From Endomychus coccineus (lineage: Eukaryota; Arthropoda; Insecta; Coleoptera; Endomychidae): a stretch of DNA of 64,000 nucleotides. A program made the position numbers and the translations under genes. The notes beneath the pieces were generated by a model, which had not been told where the DNA came from, did no database searches, and saw only the letters and a program-made list of their open reading frames with translations. The DNA lies in NCBI GenBank assembly GCA_958510875.1, contig OY294067.1, positions 57,548,039 to 57,612,038 of the forward strand. Direction: 5' to 3'. This document shows, piece after piece, positions 41,201-56,200 of the stretch; within the stretch, counting starts at the first letter, position 1, and each line of letters starts with the position of its first letter.

Positions 41201-44200
41201 ATAATTACCGGAATCTGGTGTAAAGTCTCCATTCAGCCGAAGAAAACTACTATTGTCATCTTATCCAGAAGGTACAAAATCGAGCCTCTGAATAAAATGG
41301 TAATCGGAGGCAAGTCAGTTGACTTTTTCGAGACGGTGAAATAACTGGGTGTCACCCTGGATGAAAAAACTACTCAGACAGAAGCATCTGGAGACCAGGT
41401 GCCACAATGCTATGATAATCTTTCGGCAGTGTAAGAGAGCAATTGGCATAAAGTGGGGTTTGGGACCTAAGCAGCTGATCTGCATCTACTCAACTATTAT
41501 TATCCGGAAACTCAGTCATGCAATTCTGGAATGGTGGAAAACAATCGAACTGGTTACCGCCCAGAAACTTCTGGACAGAATACAGGGACACTTCCTCAGA
41601 GGCATTTCCCACACGAGGGAGAGTACATCGACTACAGCATTGAGGGCCTTGCTGGTCTTGCAACACCTATCAATGACGGAGAGGAATCTCGCTTCGATTA
41701 GAACAGCAGGACAGAATCAACTCCCTGTGGTCTACGGAGCAGCATTTCAGGGTCATCATCCCGTCAAGAGAGGAATGAAAAAATGGCCGTACGCCAAAGC
41801 ACAGTCAAATTTGCTATATGTATGGGTCTAGAACGAACACAAGAGTCGAAGCAGGCTTTTGAAGTGCTAGATACATTGATGGGTACTCCGTGCAAATGGG
41901 AGTCTTCCAAGCCCAGATGATTGCCATTTACAGGTGTGCGAAGAAGCTACTCGGCTGTGATAAGATGAGTAAGACTATCTGGATCTCGACGGGCAGTCAA
42001 GCGGCACTCAAAACCCTGAAACGCCCGACTGTGTCCTCGAGACTTGTCAGAGATGGAAGCCACTATGGACGGTGCTCAAGACACCTTGCTGGTATCCCCT
42101 ACAACGGTAATGTACAGATCTTACGAAACCATCTGAAAAATCAACATGCCTCGACATGAAGAAGCATTGACGGCTGCCGAACTGCCAAAGCGCTGCTTGG
42201 GTAATAAGGCAGGCCTAAAAGTAAGTCAGAGTCTCTCGCTGATTAGGCAAAGCAGCAGGATAATTTCTGAGATCTTCACAATTCACGGAAATCTGATAAA
42301 ATTCAAACATACAGTAGGGAAAAGCGACACTCGCTCCTGTAACAAATGCGAGAGAACAAGGAAGAGTCGTCAACCCACGTTTTTTGTGAATGTCCTGCGC
42401 TCATTCGAACCAGGTTTACCTGGTTATTTCCTAGGATCACGGCCGATGACATGAAGGATCTAAGCGTAAAACAGATCTTAAGATTATGTCAAATAGCGGG
42501 GTATCCAAATACTCCCTGAAAAACGTAGCAGGGAATAGTGTACAAGGGTCTTTCGCTAAGTGCACTAAACTTTCTTTCAGGCCCGCTACCATCTCAATCA
42601 ATACCAATATCACTATCACTATTATCTTCATCTAAACCTAAACTTATTTTATTGACCATTAGTAATCATACACGCATAAGAGTTTTGCACCATAATTTTA
42701 TGTTGTATACATTATTTCAACTGTCTACAGAAAAGTTACTTACTATGTGTTTTAGTAATTCCACTACAGATATATTTGATGTGGAGGAAATAGTATTGCT
42801 TCTAATATTTGATTTGTGTGCCACACAATTAGTTCGATTGGGTTGAATACACAATAGTAGGACGCTATTTTTGGGTATATTTTGAAGAAGACGATGTTCA
42901 AACCAATATTCAGAACTTTTTGCTTCAGTGTCTTGGTGGTAATCTAGAGGGAAATCTGATATGTTTTTAGCGGAAGGCAACAAACATTCCGGCACAAATC
43001 CAATTTCAGAACCTGCATGTATTATTGTTATTCTTCTGCCTTTATTTGGAGGAGCTATTTGAAATTTTTTTGTAAAACACTCCATCTTTTTTCCGCAGTG
43101 GCATGTGTATCAAACCATTTTTCATCAATATAGATAATTGAACAATTTTCTGCTCTATATTGCTTAATAGCCATCAAATTTCAATGACGCCGTTCTCGTG
43201 AACGTTGAGATTATATAGGTTTTGTCTTTCATCAATAGTGTGTAATTTAATACCCATTTTAAGCAAAATTCTCTTTAGTCTTGAAAGGCTATAGGAGATA
43301 TTGGTTTCGTCGTTGGTGAGCCTATATGTTAGGGCTCGTTATTACTTCTACTTGTGCCAGAATCATGTCGCTTTTTTCTAAGAGTTGTAGACTTTAATAT
43401 TATGTCGAAGGTAAAGGACTTGTTTCAGCTAAAGCATCACTTGAATTACTCTAGATTGCAAAGATTGAGATACATTTCTAATTATTTGTTTAGCATCGGG
43501 AGATAAGTGCTTTCTTCTTAAAGTGACACTACAAGATGCCACACATCCAGCACAGGTGCAAGGAAGCCACATTCTAACACTAGTACAACAAAAATCACTC
43601 GCCTTATTAGAACCAATAAGAACTAAGAATAAAAATTTGAATATTTATATTTTACGGTAGATATAATACCTGCGAAGGGTCTATTTCTACCTACTTAAAA
43701 TGTTATAATCAGGGTTGCAGGTAAACAAAATTTGTATATACTCCGGGTGGTGTATTTTATGGCCATTGGGATAATTAGCGTTTTATTGAAGTCAAAAGGT
43801 CAACGGTATATATGAAAAATACCTTAGGATCAATTTCAATGCTATCGTACGTTCGGTTAGTAAACGGCAACAGACCTATGCAATATTCCTTGCAATACTT
43901 CTGATGATTTTTCCGCCAGATCAAATCTAAGTCTAGTGGGTTGATGGGGTAATCGCTCACGCGAATAGGAAAATTACAATTACAAACCTTTTGTTTTTTA
44001 TAATACTGGTGGATTTTCATGAAACCTTTTGCATTCGCTTCATTTTTTGATTGATGAAAAATGTCATAGCTTATATTGTGGCGGTCGGACCCACTGTAAA
44101 TGCTACAGCGGTTGATAGCACCCCTATTTTGTATCCCGCTGAGTTCTTCACCGAATCGCTTAAAATTCATGTACAAGGAATTTTAGGGGTCGTTGATTAC

Positions 44201-47200
44201 GAATCCGTTGAGAAAATCCCAAAATTCATAATGGCGCCTACAAAATGGCGGTTTCAAATATGAAATTACATTTTCTAGCCTTACAGTTGATTTTAGAGAG
44301 AAATATAAGAGGTCAAAAAGCGTTTAGGATTCAATTTTGTATGAGGATACCCTATTTTATCAAATTCACAAAATGTAACAATGTTACCTAGAGAATTAAA
44401 ATTTGTATAGGATATAACCAACGTTTATTTCTATTTGCGTTACCGTTGATTATTTCTGAAAATCTTCATAACGTCAAAGTATTTTGTCAAACTCAGTCTC
44501 AATCGTTCCGCTAACGAGCTCGTGAAAGAGTGAACCAGCTGTGAGGGACGGATTGACGTGATATCACTCTTCAAGGTAGGGAAAATGCGTTTGCTATTCA
44601 TCCAATGTATTCTATTAACTTGTTTAAATGTACAATTCAAGAAATGGTTTGAGATATTTGTTATTCATTTAGTCAAGAAATATTCCAATAAATACTAAGG
44701 AATATATAGAAAACTACAACATATACCAGTTAAAACAAGTCCATTCAATAAACCTATATCTGAGCCATTTTACGTAGATACGCCACTGCTTCGAGCAATA
44801 GGAAGATTACAAAGTAACAAGACATTCAATTCCCTTTAAACAAACTCATTCTAAAATTGATGATAAAAATTTCACTTTTGCGGTTTGTTTTGAATTTCCG
44901 TGCTAGATGATTTGAGGATGTGGAAGATTGTTCGGTCAAATCAATTTCAATATGATGATTGTTCGGAACAGGAGGAGGAACTACAATTTGATATAGATAG
45001 CATTACTATTTCAGATTGCAGCGTTTCTTATGATATTATGGTACAGGCACCATAATAATTATAAAAATTGTTGCAATACTTTCAGTACGTTCGACTAGAA
45101 ATATGGAATCAGCTGATAATAATGATAATAATGTTTATTTTTATGATAATATCCATAATTAGATAGAATTCAATGGGAGGATTGATAAACATAATACACC
45201 ACATTGTCTTGACACATAAAGGCCAGATTCACAAAGAAATGGTCCCTCACTCCTCATTTAAACCATGGTTCATGATAATTAATAATTCAACTTCAAGAGC
45301 TTTTATAAGAATTATTAGTAGATTGCGATCTGGTCATGTCTTAACTCCGGTTTATCTTCATGAGATTCAAATCCTGGAAAATGATCTATGTTCCTGTGGT
45401 GAAGTTGGAACACTTATTCACATTATTCTGGAGGGTCCTTTAAACAATGTAAACAATCAAGGATTCTTATCTCAAATTCATGTATGTCAAGAAATCTCCC
45501 AACCTATCAGTTTAAATGATTCAATCTTCTTCAAAAGTTTTGAAATTCTTAATTGTCTATTCTGTCATATTGTCAAAAGCAATATTAAGTTGCGATTTTG
45601 TTGGTTAAATAGAGTCAACGTTGTTTTAAAATCCTATTGTTCTCTCCTATGTTATTTATCCTGTCTATCAGTGGTCTAGTTCTATATGTGTATGACTTGA
45701 TAGAACCTTAGGCCATGTATCCCTGTTTTGCCCTAGGTTTCGTAAGTTCTAAACAAATTATTAGTTAACAATGGCCTCATAGCAAAATGCTATAGCCAAA
45801 AATTCGATATGATTAAAAAAAATAAGTATAATAGAATGCTTGTGTGTGGCGAAATAAGAATAATGACAATTTGTAATATTTGTTTTAAGAAGCTACATTG
45901 TTGGCGAAACTATAATCACATTTATTCATCAAATTAGTGAAGACGTTTTATGAAACTCCTAATGACTGAGGGAATTGAATCAATTTCAATCATTTACATG
46001 CTGACTGATATTTTTATAAGACTCCTAAAATTTTTAGTCAAATTGAATAATATCGTCTGTTTTCCAATATGCCTGAATCACGTTCGGTAATTTTTCAAAG
46101 GACTACATAAGAGTTAAGCTTTTTAGGTCTCCCGCAAATTCGTTGTAATGTCAGTAAATAGTGATGTTTGGGAGTAGTTTGTTGTGAAAGAGAGGAAAAT
46201 GTTGGGAGAATCAGGAGATTCAGACGATGGCGATGAAAAGTTTACTGAAATCATAAATATTGGTTCCTCCTACTGCTGGAGGTGATGCAATTAAGGGCCA
46301 TGAAATTGCCTATAAGGATAGAAGTAAACCGGATGATGTCCGTCGTAGTATCATTGATGCCGCAAAAGCTGTTGCAGTGATGCAGTTTGAACAAGTTTAG
46401 GACCCAGAGGAATGAATAAGATGATACAATCAAGCAATGGGGAAGTTACGATAACAAATGATGGATGTACTACCTTGAAACAAATTAATGTCATCCATCC
46501 GGCAAGAGCTCAGGATATAGAAGCTGGTGATGGTACAAAAATAGTAGTAGTGATTGCTTATATGCTTTATTAGATGCAGCTGAGAAACTTTTGAATAAGA
46601 GATCCATCCTACAGCAATTTCTGAATCATTCCACACAACATCTGCTTATGCTGTTGAGATATTAAATGGAATTTTATTGATTGTCAAACTAGATAATAGA
46701 GAACAGCTTGTTAAAAGTGCATCAACATCTCTGAATTCAAAAGTTGTTCACCAGCAATCTAGTATATTAGCTCCCCTTGCTGTTGATGCAGATCATCGAT
46801 CCAGCTCTTGAAAAAGCTGTCAATTTGAGTGATATCAAAGTGATCACACAAATTGGAGGAACTGTGGAAGATGATGATTTGCTATTTCCACACAAAACTG
46901 CCAATATAAATGGTAGAAGTATCACTTTTCGAAAGAAGGATAATTTTTCGAAAGAAGGATGATTTTTCGAAATGAAAATTGTCGTAATGCGATATATAAT
47001 ATCGCTTCTATTTATTCAATAAATTAACAATACACTAACAAAAGAAGCTACAACCAACACATTATTTTCAACTAGATTTTTTTTGAAGAATATGTTCGAA
47101 GGGACCGCCATTTATCTATTCGTTCAAATAACAATACACTAACAAAAGAAGCTACAACCAAAACAACATTTTCAACTAGATTTTTTTTCTAAGAATATGT

Positions 47201-50200
47201 TCGAAGACGTGACCATCTGATGACTGACTTACGTTAGCTAAGTCAATACTTAGAGTATTGTAATAGAGGTTACTACATCTCGGAACTGTATTTATTGGCA
47301 TTCAGAAGCCTCCATACAAATAAATCCAAAAGATTTATGTCAGGAGAAGCGACGTGGCCATTCTGTCGGAGACCCTTCCCCCCAATCCATCTTACTACAT
47401 AGTCTTAATATAGCCAGTCTATGATATTTCTATAAAAATGTGCTGGGCAGCCATCCATTTGGACAAAATATCACTCTGTACTTTTTGTATAAAATTTGCT
47501 TGAATAGCAGGTGTATGAAATTTCGAAGCTCAATTTTTAATGTGTCAACCATGATTTTTTGAAACCTATTTTTTTTTATTTCAATCACCGGTAACTGCGC
47601 TGGATTTGTTTATATAAAACAATGATGAGTCCTACCACATGTTTCAGTAAGGCAGAAACAAACCGAAACAACCTGTATAATATTAGTGATTAAAAATAAA
47701 GTATTAATGGTTTTATCATATATCGATAGCAAAAGTAACGGCTTCCACCATCGATTTCTTGATTTATTATCAATCTGGGATATTTTGAAATCAAAATATC
47801 GTCCAGCAAGAAGTTGACAGGTCTGAAAATAAAAGGTTGATCAAAAAACTCGAGTATAATATATTAGTTCTTCCATGATTCAGAACGTAGCATATACAAG
47901 ATTGCTCAGTTTAAATCAGTATCAATATCGTGAATCATACTTTATCTGTAATTTTAAGAATTGGCAATTTTTTGATATAATAATATCGCTGAAGGATCTG
48001 TTGAGAGTTAGTGATTATAGTTGACCAACAAAAGCTTATCTACTTACTTACTTTCGTTTAATTTTCAAATACAGAATTATTAATTTGCAGGATAAACAAA
48101 AATTCTCAATTCGTTACAATCAGTTTAAATTAACAAACTTTTGAAATCAAAATATTGCTTGATTATCAGTTGGTGGATTTACAAAACGAATGTTGATTAA
48201 CGAAAGTTCCATATCATATCTTGTTTCGCACAAATTCGAAGTATTCCATGGTTGACAAGGCAGAATAAAAAAAATGTTATTCTGTTCAACTTTTAAAAAT
48301 TAAATGTTTCACATTTTTTATTATATTGCGTGGGTAGAACAAATGGTATATTTTATGCTGATTCGTTCTGTCCAAGTCTTCTTGCAGTTCATCAAATTCA
48401 CAGAAATTTCAGTTTCCAAAATTCGATTATTACTAGGGATTAAAACAAATATTCAAGCAACATCTCATCCTCGCTGACAAGTGCTCGCCTGGGTCCACAA
48501 AATTGTTCCCAGTTTTATGTTTTCTGTTTCAAAACAAACCAACTGAAGTTGAACTGGAGTGAACAAACAGGAAGACACATTAGCTGAATATACTGAAACA
48601 TCACCTCGACAACTAATTCAAGACTTCTGTAGCTGCACTTGTCGCTTGTCTAACTTCGTGAAATAATCTGTCTAGTTTCATTTCCCTTGATGTAACGAAT
48701 AATAACAGTTGATTGAACAAGCCCTCCTTTGGGGTAATTTATTCAATTGATGTTTTGGTTGATTTCGATTATATCCGGGTTAACTAGGTTCCATACTTCA
48801 CTGAGCAGTATTATAGCAAATTGCTTTTATAATGCTTATTCCATTATTCTGTCAGATACATAATTTCTGGTTCCATTGATCCTCCAAAGTCTTAAAAACC
48901 GAATCTAATGATAATAACAAGTGACTGGTATGTAGCAGCAACTATAACAGTATGTTGATGAGCTAACTCCACAACATTGCTTGTGACATGTCCATTGTCC
49001 ATCCATGGTAGATGACTCACTGGCAGCATAAGCCTCACTAGAATGTGTCTCTTCGCCATTCGATTCATCTGACATCCAACTACTCCAAATATTCAAACAA
49101 AAATTATAAGCGATGCTGTTTCTCCTTCTGCATTGACGGCAACTGCACAAGTTATGTTTTCTTTACCACCACCCATATATAGTGCAAAAACTCCTCTTTT
49201 TGACTAGCTAGCTTTGTCTTGGATGGTTTCATACATGTTGATGTTCCATCCAGAATCCAAATCATATATTTGTCTGTATTATGTTTCAAAAGTGATAAAC
49301 TTTCTTGAGAAATGCTGTGACCTGAATTCAAAATATGTTCAGCTAACGCTGATTTTTCACCGTTATCTTTCTTTATATGGTCAAAATGTTCATCATACCA
49401 AGTTACATTGATTCTCTTAGTTTGACCAATATAGAATTTTTTACACGACTCACAATTGATTTTGGAAATCCCGGATTTGTCGAAGCCTTTATTGTTTCAA
49501 ATTTTATTGAAGTAATTGAAGATAATGGCTCTAATCAGGTTAGTTGGCTCCGTTACAATTTCCTTTTTTGGTTAGAAATTAAATTATTGATCAAAGATTT
49601 GTCATAACCATTGTCCAAAGCTAGTTGCTGAAGTTTCTCAACTTCATTGTTTTGATTTTGCAGGCTCAAAGAGACGTTCAATAATCTATGAATAAGATTA
49701 TTAATTGGAGCTATTTTATATATCAGTGGTGTATCGGAGTGTATCTGCGTCTGGGTTTTCTGTATATGTCGAAATTCAAATGATTACCATCTTGGATAAT
49801 GTTAATATCGAGGATTATCTGTATCTACTTCGGCAGTGAATTTCAATGAATAAAATTGGATATTAAGCGTGTTCAAAAAGCTATGTAAATCAAAATAGCT
49901 ATAGCAAACTTTTGGAAACTGACTGAATTTTGACTTCAAGGAGGTTCGCTCTGATAAATATTGGTCAAAAAGTAGAATATGGGTTGCCCATTGCATATCC
50001 GCTTGTTTGTTTATAGCAGTTTTTGTTAAAAGTGAATTAATTTTGTTTCATATATAAAGATGCAAGGATCACGTTTCTTTGCAGTTTCTATCGGGGATAT
50101 TCATACTTGAAAGCCATTTCTTCAGAATTTCTATCGACTCAGAGATTAGGATAGTTGTAAATAGTGAAACAACATCAATTGCAACAAGTATCACCAGGTT

Positions 50201-53200
50201 CATGTTTAAATTCTTTCTATTTTGCAATAAGTTCCAAGGAATTTTTCACAGACAAACTTGGTGCTACTTGGAAGCTGCTAAATTCCTCAACTAACCATTT
50301 TCCTATGTTATATGTGGTATAATTATTGTTTGAAATGATTGATCTCATAGAATTACCTGGATAAATTTCAGGTGAGCAATATAGTGATCCTTATGTCTTT
50401 ACGTACGGAGCTAAATTATTTCACATTTATCAAAAACTACTATAAGCAAACAAGCGGATGTACAACTTGAAACCTCCTTGAAATAAAAATAGAATCAGTT
50501 TCCGAAAGCTTGGCATAGATGAGTTGATATTATTTTCGCTATTATAGGTAAAGATTTTGATTTACATGGCATTTTGAACATGTTTAATAGCCAATGTGAT
50601 GATTCACTGAAATTTTCTGTCGAAGTGAAAACAGATATAATCAGCTTCCTTTCCATGATATCACCATTACAAAAGATGGCAACCGCTTGCCGAAATATAC
50701 AGAAATATACGGAAAACACACTCAAAGAAAAAGATATACTCCGGCAGATTCAGCTTCACCATTCAGATATAAAATAGCTTCATTTGATAGTGTTGTTAAT
50801 AGATTATTGGACGTCTCTTTGAGCCAGCCAAATTATAACGAAGAAGTTGAAAAACTTCAGCAAATCTATGATCAATAATTTAATTTCTAAACAAAATAGG
50901 AAATTGGAACCCAGCCAACCAACCAAATTAGATATAATTTACTATATATAACATTCGAAAGTTTCACTTATCATCTTTCAGTAATTAATAAATTTTGTAA
51001 TTTGTTTTCTAAATTTTCAATACAACCAGTTTATAGATGCAAGAACGAGCTAAAAAACCGTTTAGGCAACATTTTTGAGAAAGTTGCCGAACTCGACAAA
51101 TCTAGAATTTACAAAATCGATTGTGAGTCGTGTTCGAAATGCTATGTGAGTTAAACTAGAAAGAACACTTTAACTCGATATAAAGAACATAATGGTGAAA
51201 AATCAGCGGTAGTCGAACATATTTATCACTTTTAAAACACAGTTCAGACAAATATCTAGATAATTCAGAAGGGATGGAAACGTATTAACGAAAAAGCAAT
51301 TCATTAAATTCTGATTTATCTCGTACTGAGAATAACCCCATTATTACTCCCAAATAGTAAATAAACAGCCATATTTTGATTTATAATTTAGTTTACTCTA
51401 ATAATGGCTACTTGGTAGCCGAAAGGTCCTCAGTATTTTTAATGGATAAGGGTGACTATTTTTTATTCATAACCGTTTGTGGTTTTCAAATTGACAATTG
51501 ATTCTATGTCCCTCGTAGGCAAATCATTATTAAATTCCGTATCAATTCTCTATGCACTTTAACACTTGAACTCTACATAGGCCAAAACCCCAAGTTTCTA
51601 ACTAAAATATTTAAGTCACTTACTATTCAACTAGCAATTTAAGATGTTATGGGGAATATTATATAATTGGCACGCTTTCTAGTGTTTAATATTCCTTGCT
51701 TGACTTCGTTTATTGCTAATTCAACATTCTTTTAGGTATGGCCACTCCATTTTGGTTTTTCTAACATAATTTCTTGATTGACTTGCAAATGGAATAGTTG
51801 AAAATTGAACATTAAAATTATGCAAAAGGTGCGATCAGCCGGATATGTGGCCATGATTGCACTCAATCAATTACCTCTATAGGACAAGACTTAAGCGCTC
51901 GATCGTGTCGGTACAAGCCAGAGGCTATGTTGCAACTGGTCACCCGTACATTACGGCACAACGCTGCAATACCGATAGTAAAACAAAAGTTTTATTCATT
52001 CTTTAGAACATATATAAAAACTTGCCCCTTGAACGTGGTTGTGAGATGTGAACTGAGTCCTTAGTTGCACCTCATTTGATTTTATGTATGTAAAAAAGCT
52101 GTCCTCTGAAGGTTCTGCTTGAAATTTTCACAACAATATGTAATTCAAATTGAGCTCATTGAAACAATTCGAGATTATTTCTAAAATTCCCTAAACTGAG
52201 TGTGACCATGCATTGTGCGCCGGTGTTGTTAATTTATTTAAAGCCGGTCTAGGCTTCCACGTATCTAACCAATTTCATAAATTTTTAAAAAGTTTATTTT
52301 CGAATCATCCTCTAAGTTACCTTTGACGATAGGTTTCTGGAAAATATCCCTTAATCGTTGTCTTTTGAAGGGAGGTTTTACAGTCATTATTTTTCACCAA
52401 GTTGATATAATATTTATAAGCTTGACTGGGGATTTGGGATGCTCCATATCTGAACCAAATTGAAGTAGAGCCCGTATAACATATTCATTGAATACTTTTA
52501 ACATTTTAACGTTCCAAATTTGTAGCATAGAATGCTTTCAAATTCAAAGAATATCCTAATATTAAGAATTTATTATGTCTTATTTCATGAATTTTCTTAA
52601 ATCATGAAATTAGGCAATGTTGTCGTCCCCTGCATAATTTGATTTGGTTTTCAATTTAGCCAATTATTCCTTATACATTTGAGAATGTGAACCGAATCGA
52701 ATAGATAAAATAGTGGTCTTGAATTATGAACTGGATGAGGGTACACGATTCTTAACTTGTTATGTTTAGAAATTTTGTCCAAAGCTTTGCTATTAAGTGC
52801 ATTATTACACTTACTGCTATACCACTACGATATTCTTGTTCTATTTTTGTTGTTACATTGAAATATTTCACAGGGACAGCCGATATCCATTGTATCCATA
52901 GTATTCAAGAGAACTAAACATTCAAACTTTGAATTGAATTTTCCATAAAGCAAACTATATACACTTAAGCTAAATTCTACTGAGAACTAGGCGACATACC
53001 CATCTGCAACGACATAATTTGTAAAACAGTAAACTTTTCACTTGTTCTTGTGGCATACTTTAGAATTAATCACAAGATTTCGAACACTACAGAGAACGCT
53101 CTGAGAGCAACGAGATGTTGCTCTGGATTGAAATATTACCGCACTTAACCCGATTTTCCACATACTTCATTTGACCTTGTATTATGTTCATTCATGAAAA

Positions 53201-56200
53201 GTTGTTTATTCCAGGTAAGCTTGTAGGAGATTTCATCATCAAATTAGAAGCCAATGCTGGTATAAATGTGTCGAATATCGAAATAACCGGACATTCACTC
53301 GGAGGTCAAGTAGCTGGATTTGCAGGAAAGCGTGTTAAGAAAATAACTGGTCGCAAACTCAAAAGAATAACCGCTCTGGATCCCGCTGGTCCTTTGTATG
53401 ATATCAGCCCACCCAGACTCAGACTTTCCAAAGGGGATGCAACCGTGGTAGTCGTCATTCACACTGATGCAGGAGGTTTTGGATTCATAGAAAGATGTGG
53501 AACAATAGACTTCTGGCCAAATGGTGGCAAAGCTGTCCAGCCTGGTTGCCCGGAAAAAGACGATGTCTGTAAGTTTAAACCACTCATTAGGAGTATCACC
53601 ATGATACAAAGAAGTTACGCGAGTTTTACGAGAACACAATTCGTTTCTATAACATCCTAAGAAGTATATTGTAAAATCTATATGTTGATATCAGTTTTAT
53701 TTGAAACTTCCGTTATCCGCGTTCAGCAATTTTACGCCATCCTAGACGATATTGGAATAGAATAACGCCAAAACTCGAATAACGGAAGTTACCAATAAAA
53801 GTGATATCAACAGTAGTGTTTTAATTTTACAACAGGGATAAAATTTCATATCACATAGTAAATGATGAAGCGATACAAATTTTTATCATAAGGAGCCTAA
53901 AATGACAATGATATAACCTGAATATTCCACTTACTCACATCGAGATATCTTGAAAAATCTTGGCTTCAGAATGGCTTCCGCGTCACAATGGCTCGACTTG
54001 ATGCCGACGTTTCGCGAACCATTACATGTGGCATGTTCAGGGCAGGCTTGAGGCTTGAACTGAAATTGCTTGAAGCCTCAAGCCTGCCCTGAAGATACCA
54101 CCTGTAAAGGTTGGCGAAACGTCTGCATCAAGTCGAGCTATTGTGACGCGGAATCCATTCGGAAGCCCAGATTTTTCAAGATTAGCTATCCGCGGAAGTC
54201 TACTATTCAAGATATCGTGATATCTTCTCATCCGGGAATACCGAATCCTGAGTTTTTGCTTCCTGAATTAGGTGCTTCTTCAAAGATGTTAACAATGTTC
54301 TAATTCTAATTGATGATTTCACAGAAGATAATAACTGGCATTGAGTTTAAAAGCCACTGGCAAAATCTTATTCTCTTTTCAGCATCACCAGGATGCAACC
54401 CCTGAAAAGGCTGTAGGTGATATGCATGTCTGTGGTCATCGTGTAGTGTTTGTAATATTGTAGACTTCGGTATGTGAAGATTCTGAGCTGCCTTCCGAGA
54501 GCCCAGTCTCTGATTGTTATCAAAAGTACGAAGTATACGATTATTCTGAATATTATATCGACGGTTTCTGTTCCGTTCGTTATTAACACGCAGGCCAAAG
54601 TTACGAAAATTCTGATAAGTTCTGATGAAAACGCGAGCATCTGGAACTCTTCTATTCGTATAGCGTCTACGATATTCACGAACTGTCGCTTCTGCATTTC
54701 CATCACAAAATCCGTAGCAAAAATTAATATATGCATATTTGTTGTTAGAAAAAAGCATTTTTCATATTAATACGTGCGCAACACTAATAACAATGTTGAA
54801 AATAACTCCAAATTAAATTACCTGACACAATTCAATCAACTGTCATGATAAAATGAAAGAACACTTACAGTAGCAGTTGTTTGTTTAATGGCCTACTACG
54901 ACAGATTGAAATTTGTCTGAATTCCAGTTGCTTAAAGAATTTTAATTTTTTACTGGCAAACGATGTGTCAAACGGAAAAAAGTAAAGAGCCTCTTTTATT
55001 GTAAATTGAACAGGAATTCTAGAAATAACTTTGCTTCTAAAAAAATCAGTGGCGTATCATATTTTTTATGAAAAATAGCCGAAGATATGTGTCTGTAAGC
55101 ACGCCACTGGTGGAAGTAAAATGATGTTATTACGTAAGAAGATGTATTTAAATTATCTATTCAAACGTGCCAAATTTGATTTAAATATCTAAAGTTGTTT
55201 TGAAAATATTATCAAATCTGGATTTTTTTATAAAAATTGTGACACTCTGTATCTTTATAACGAAGAGTTTTTCGAATATAATCTATAGTAGAAATTAATA
55301 TTATTCTGCAGTTATATGTCTGCCTGTAAAATTCCCGCTTTTGAAACTGGACCATCCTGTATATTCATTCGTTTCAATTCTCTTACATTGGTTTGCTTTG
55401 GTGTCGCCATCTGGCGCACGTAAGTAATCTCACATTCCCCGTAACTTTTGTAAGGTTCGAGAATTCTATCGATGTGGTTCATTGCTTGATTTCTTAGTGG
55501 AACATATATTCATAGATGGCGTGAGATATTTTGGTCTTTTTACCATGTGTTAGGCTAGTTATGACTACCTTCATCAGAGATTATTCAGAAACGTTGCAAA
55601 CTTGCTCGTTCCACTGGTGAGCTCTATAAGAAGAGAGAAACAGCTATCTGGAACTATACGTTTGGGAAATTACTGATCGATCTTGACTAAAATGACCTTA
55701 TTAGTGTTATAATATATCGACATTGTGAACTCTTTTATAGTTGATTAACATATTGCTCAACAAGAAACTTTGAATGTGCAATGTCACGACTCGAAACAGG
55801 GTAGATTTTTCATAACCGCAATTTATTGTATCCCAACATTTGTTGAACCAATAATAATATCACATTTATATTCATACCTAAATTTTTATATTCTTTGGAC
55901 TATGGTTATCATGGTTGATGATATATGATCTAGTGATAAGAGAAATGTTCCAGTATTTGTCTTTATTGGTCTCTCATGCCTTGGTTTTGAAATTTCATCC
56001 CTATATGTGATTGTCAACTGTTTATCCATTTTGTTTTCGAATCCTTAATCGCTCTCCTTGGAGTCAAGTTTCTTGTTTTCTCCTTTTGCACCATCAAAAG
56101 AATTATATCGATATCCGTTATTTTTCAGAAAAGCATCATTAAAATTGAAATCTGTAGAGCTGGTTGCCTGATTTACAGATGATCAAATTGAATATGATTT

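Noticed and set aside
45173..45679. Host gene of 168 codons
   Set aside because: Its C.CG...HI block is the C-terminal knuckle of arthropod LINE ORF2, so it is treated as a retrotransposon fragment.
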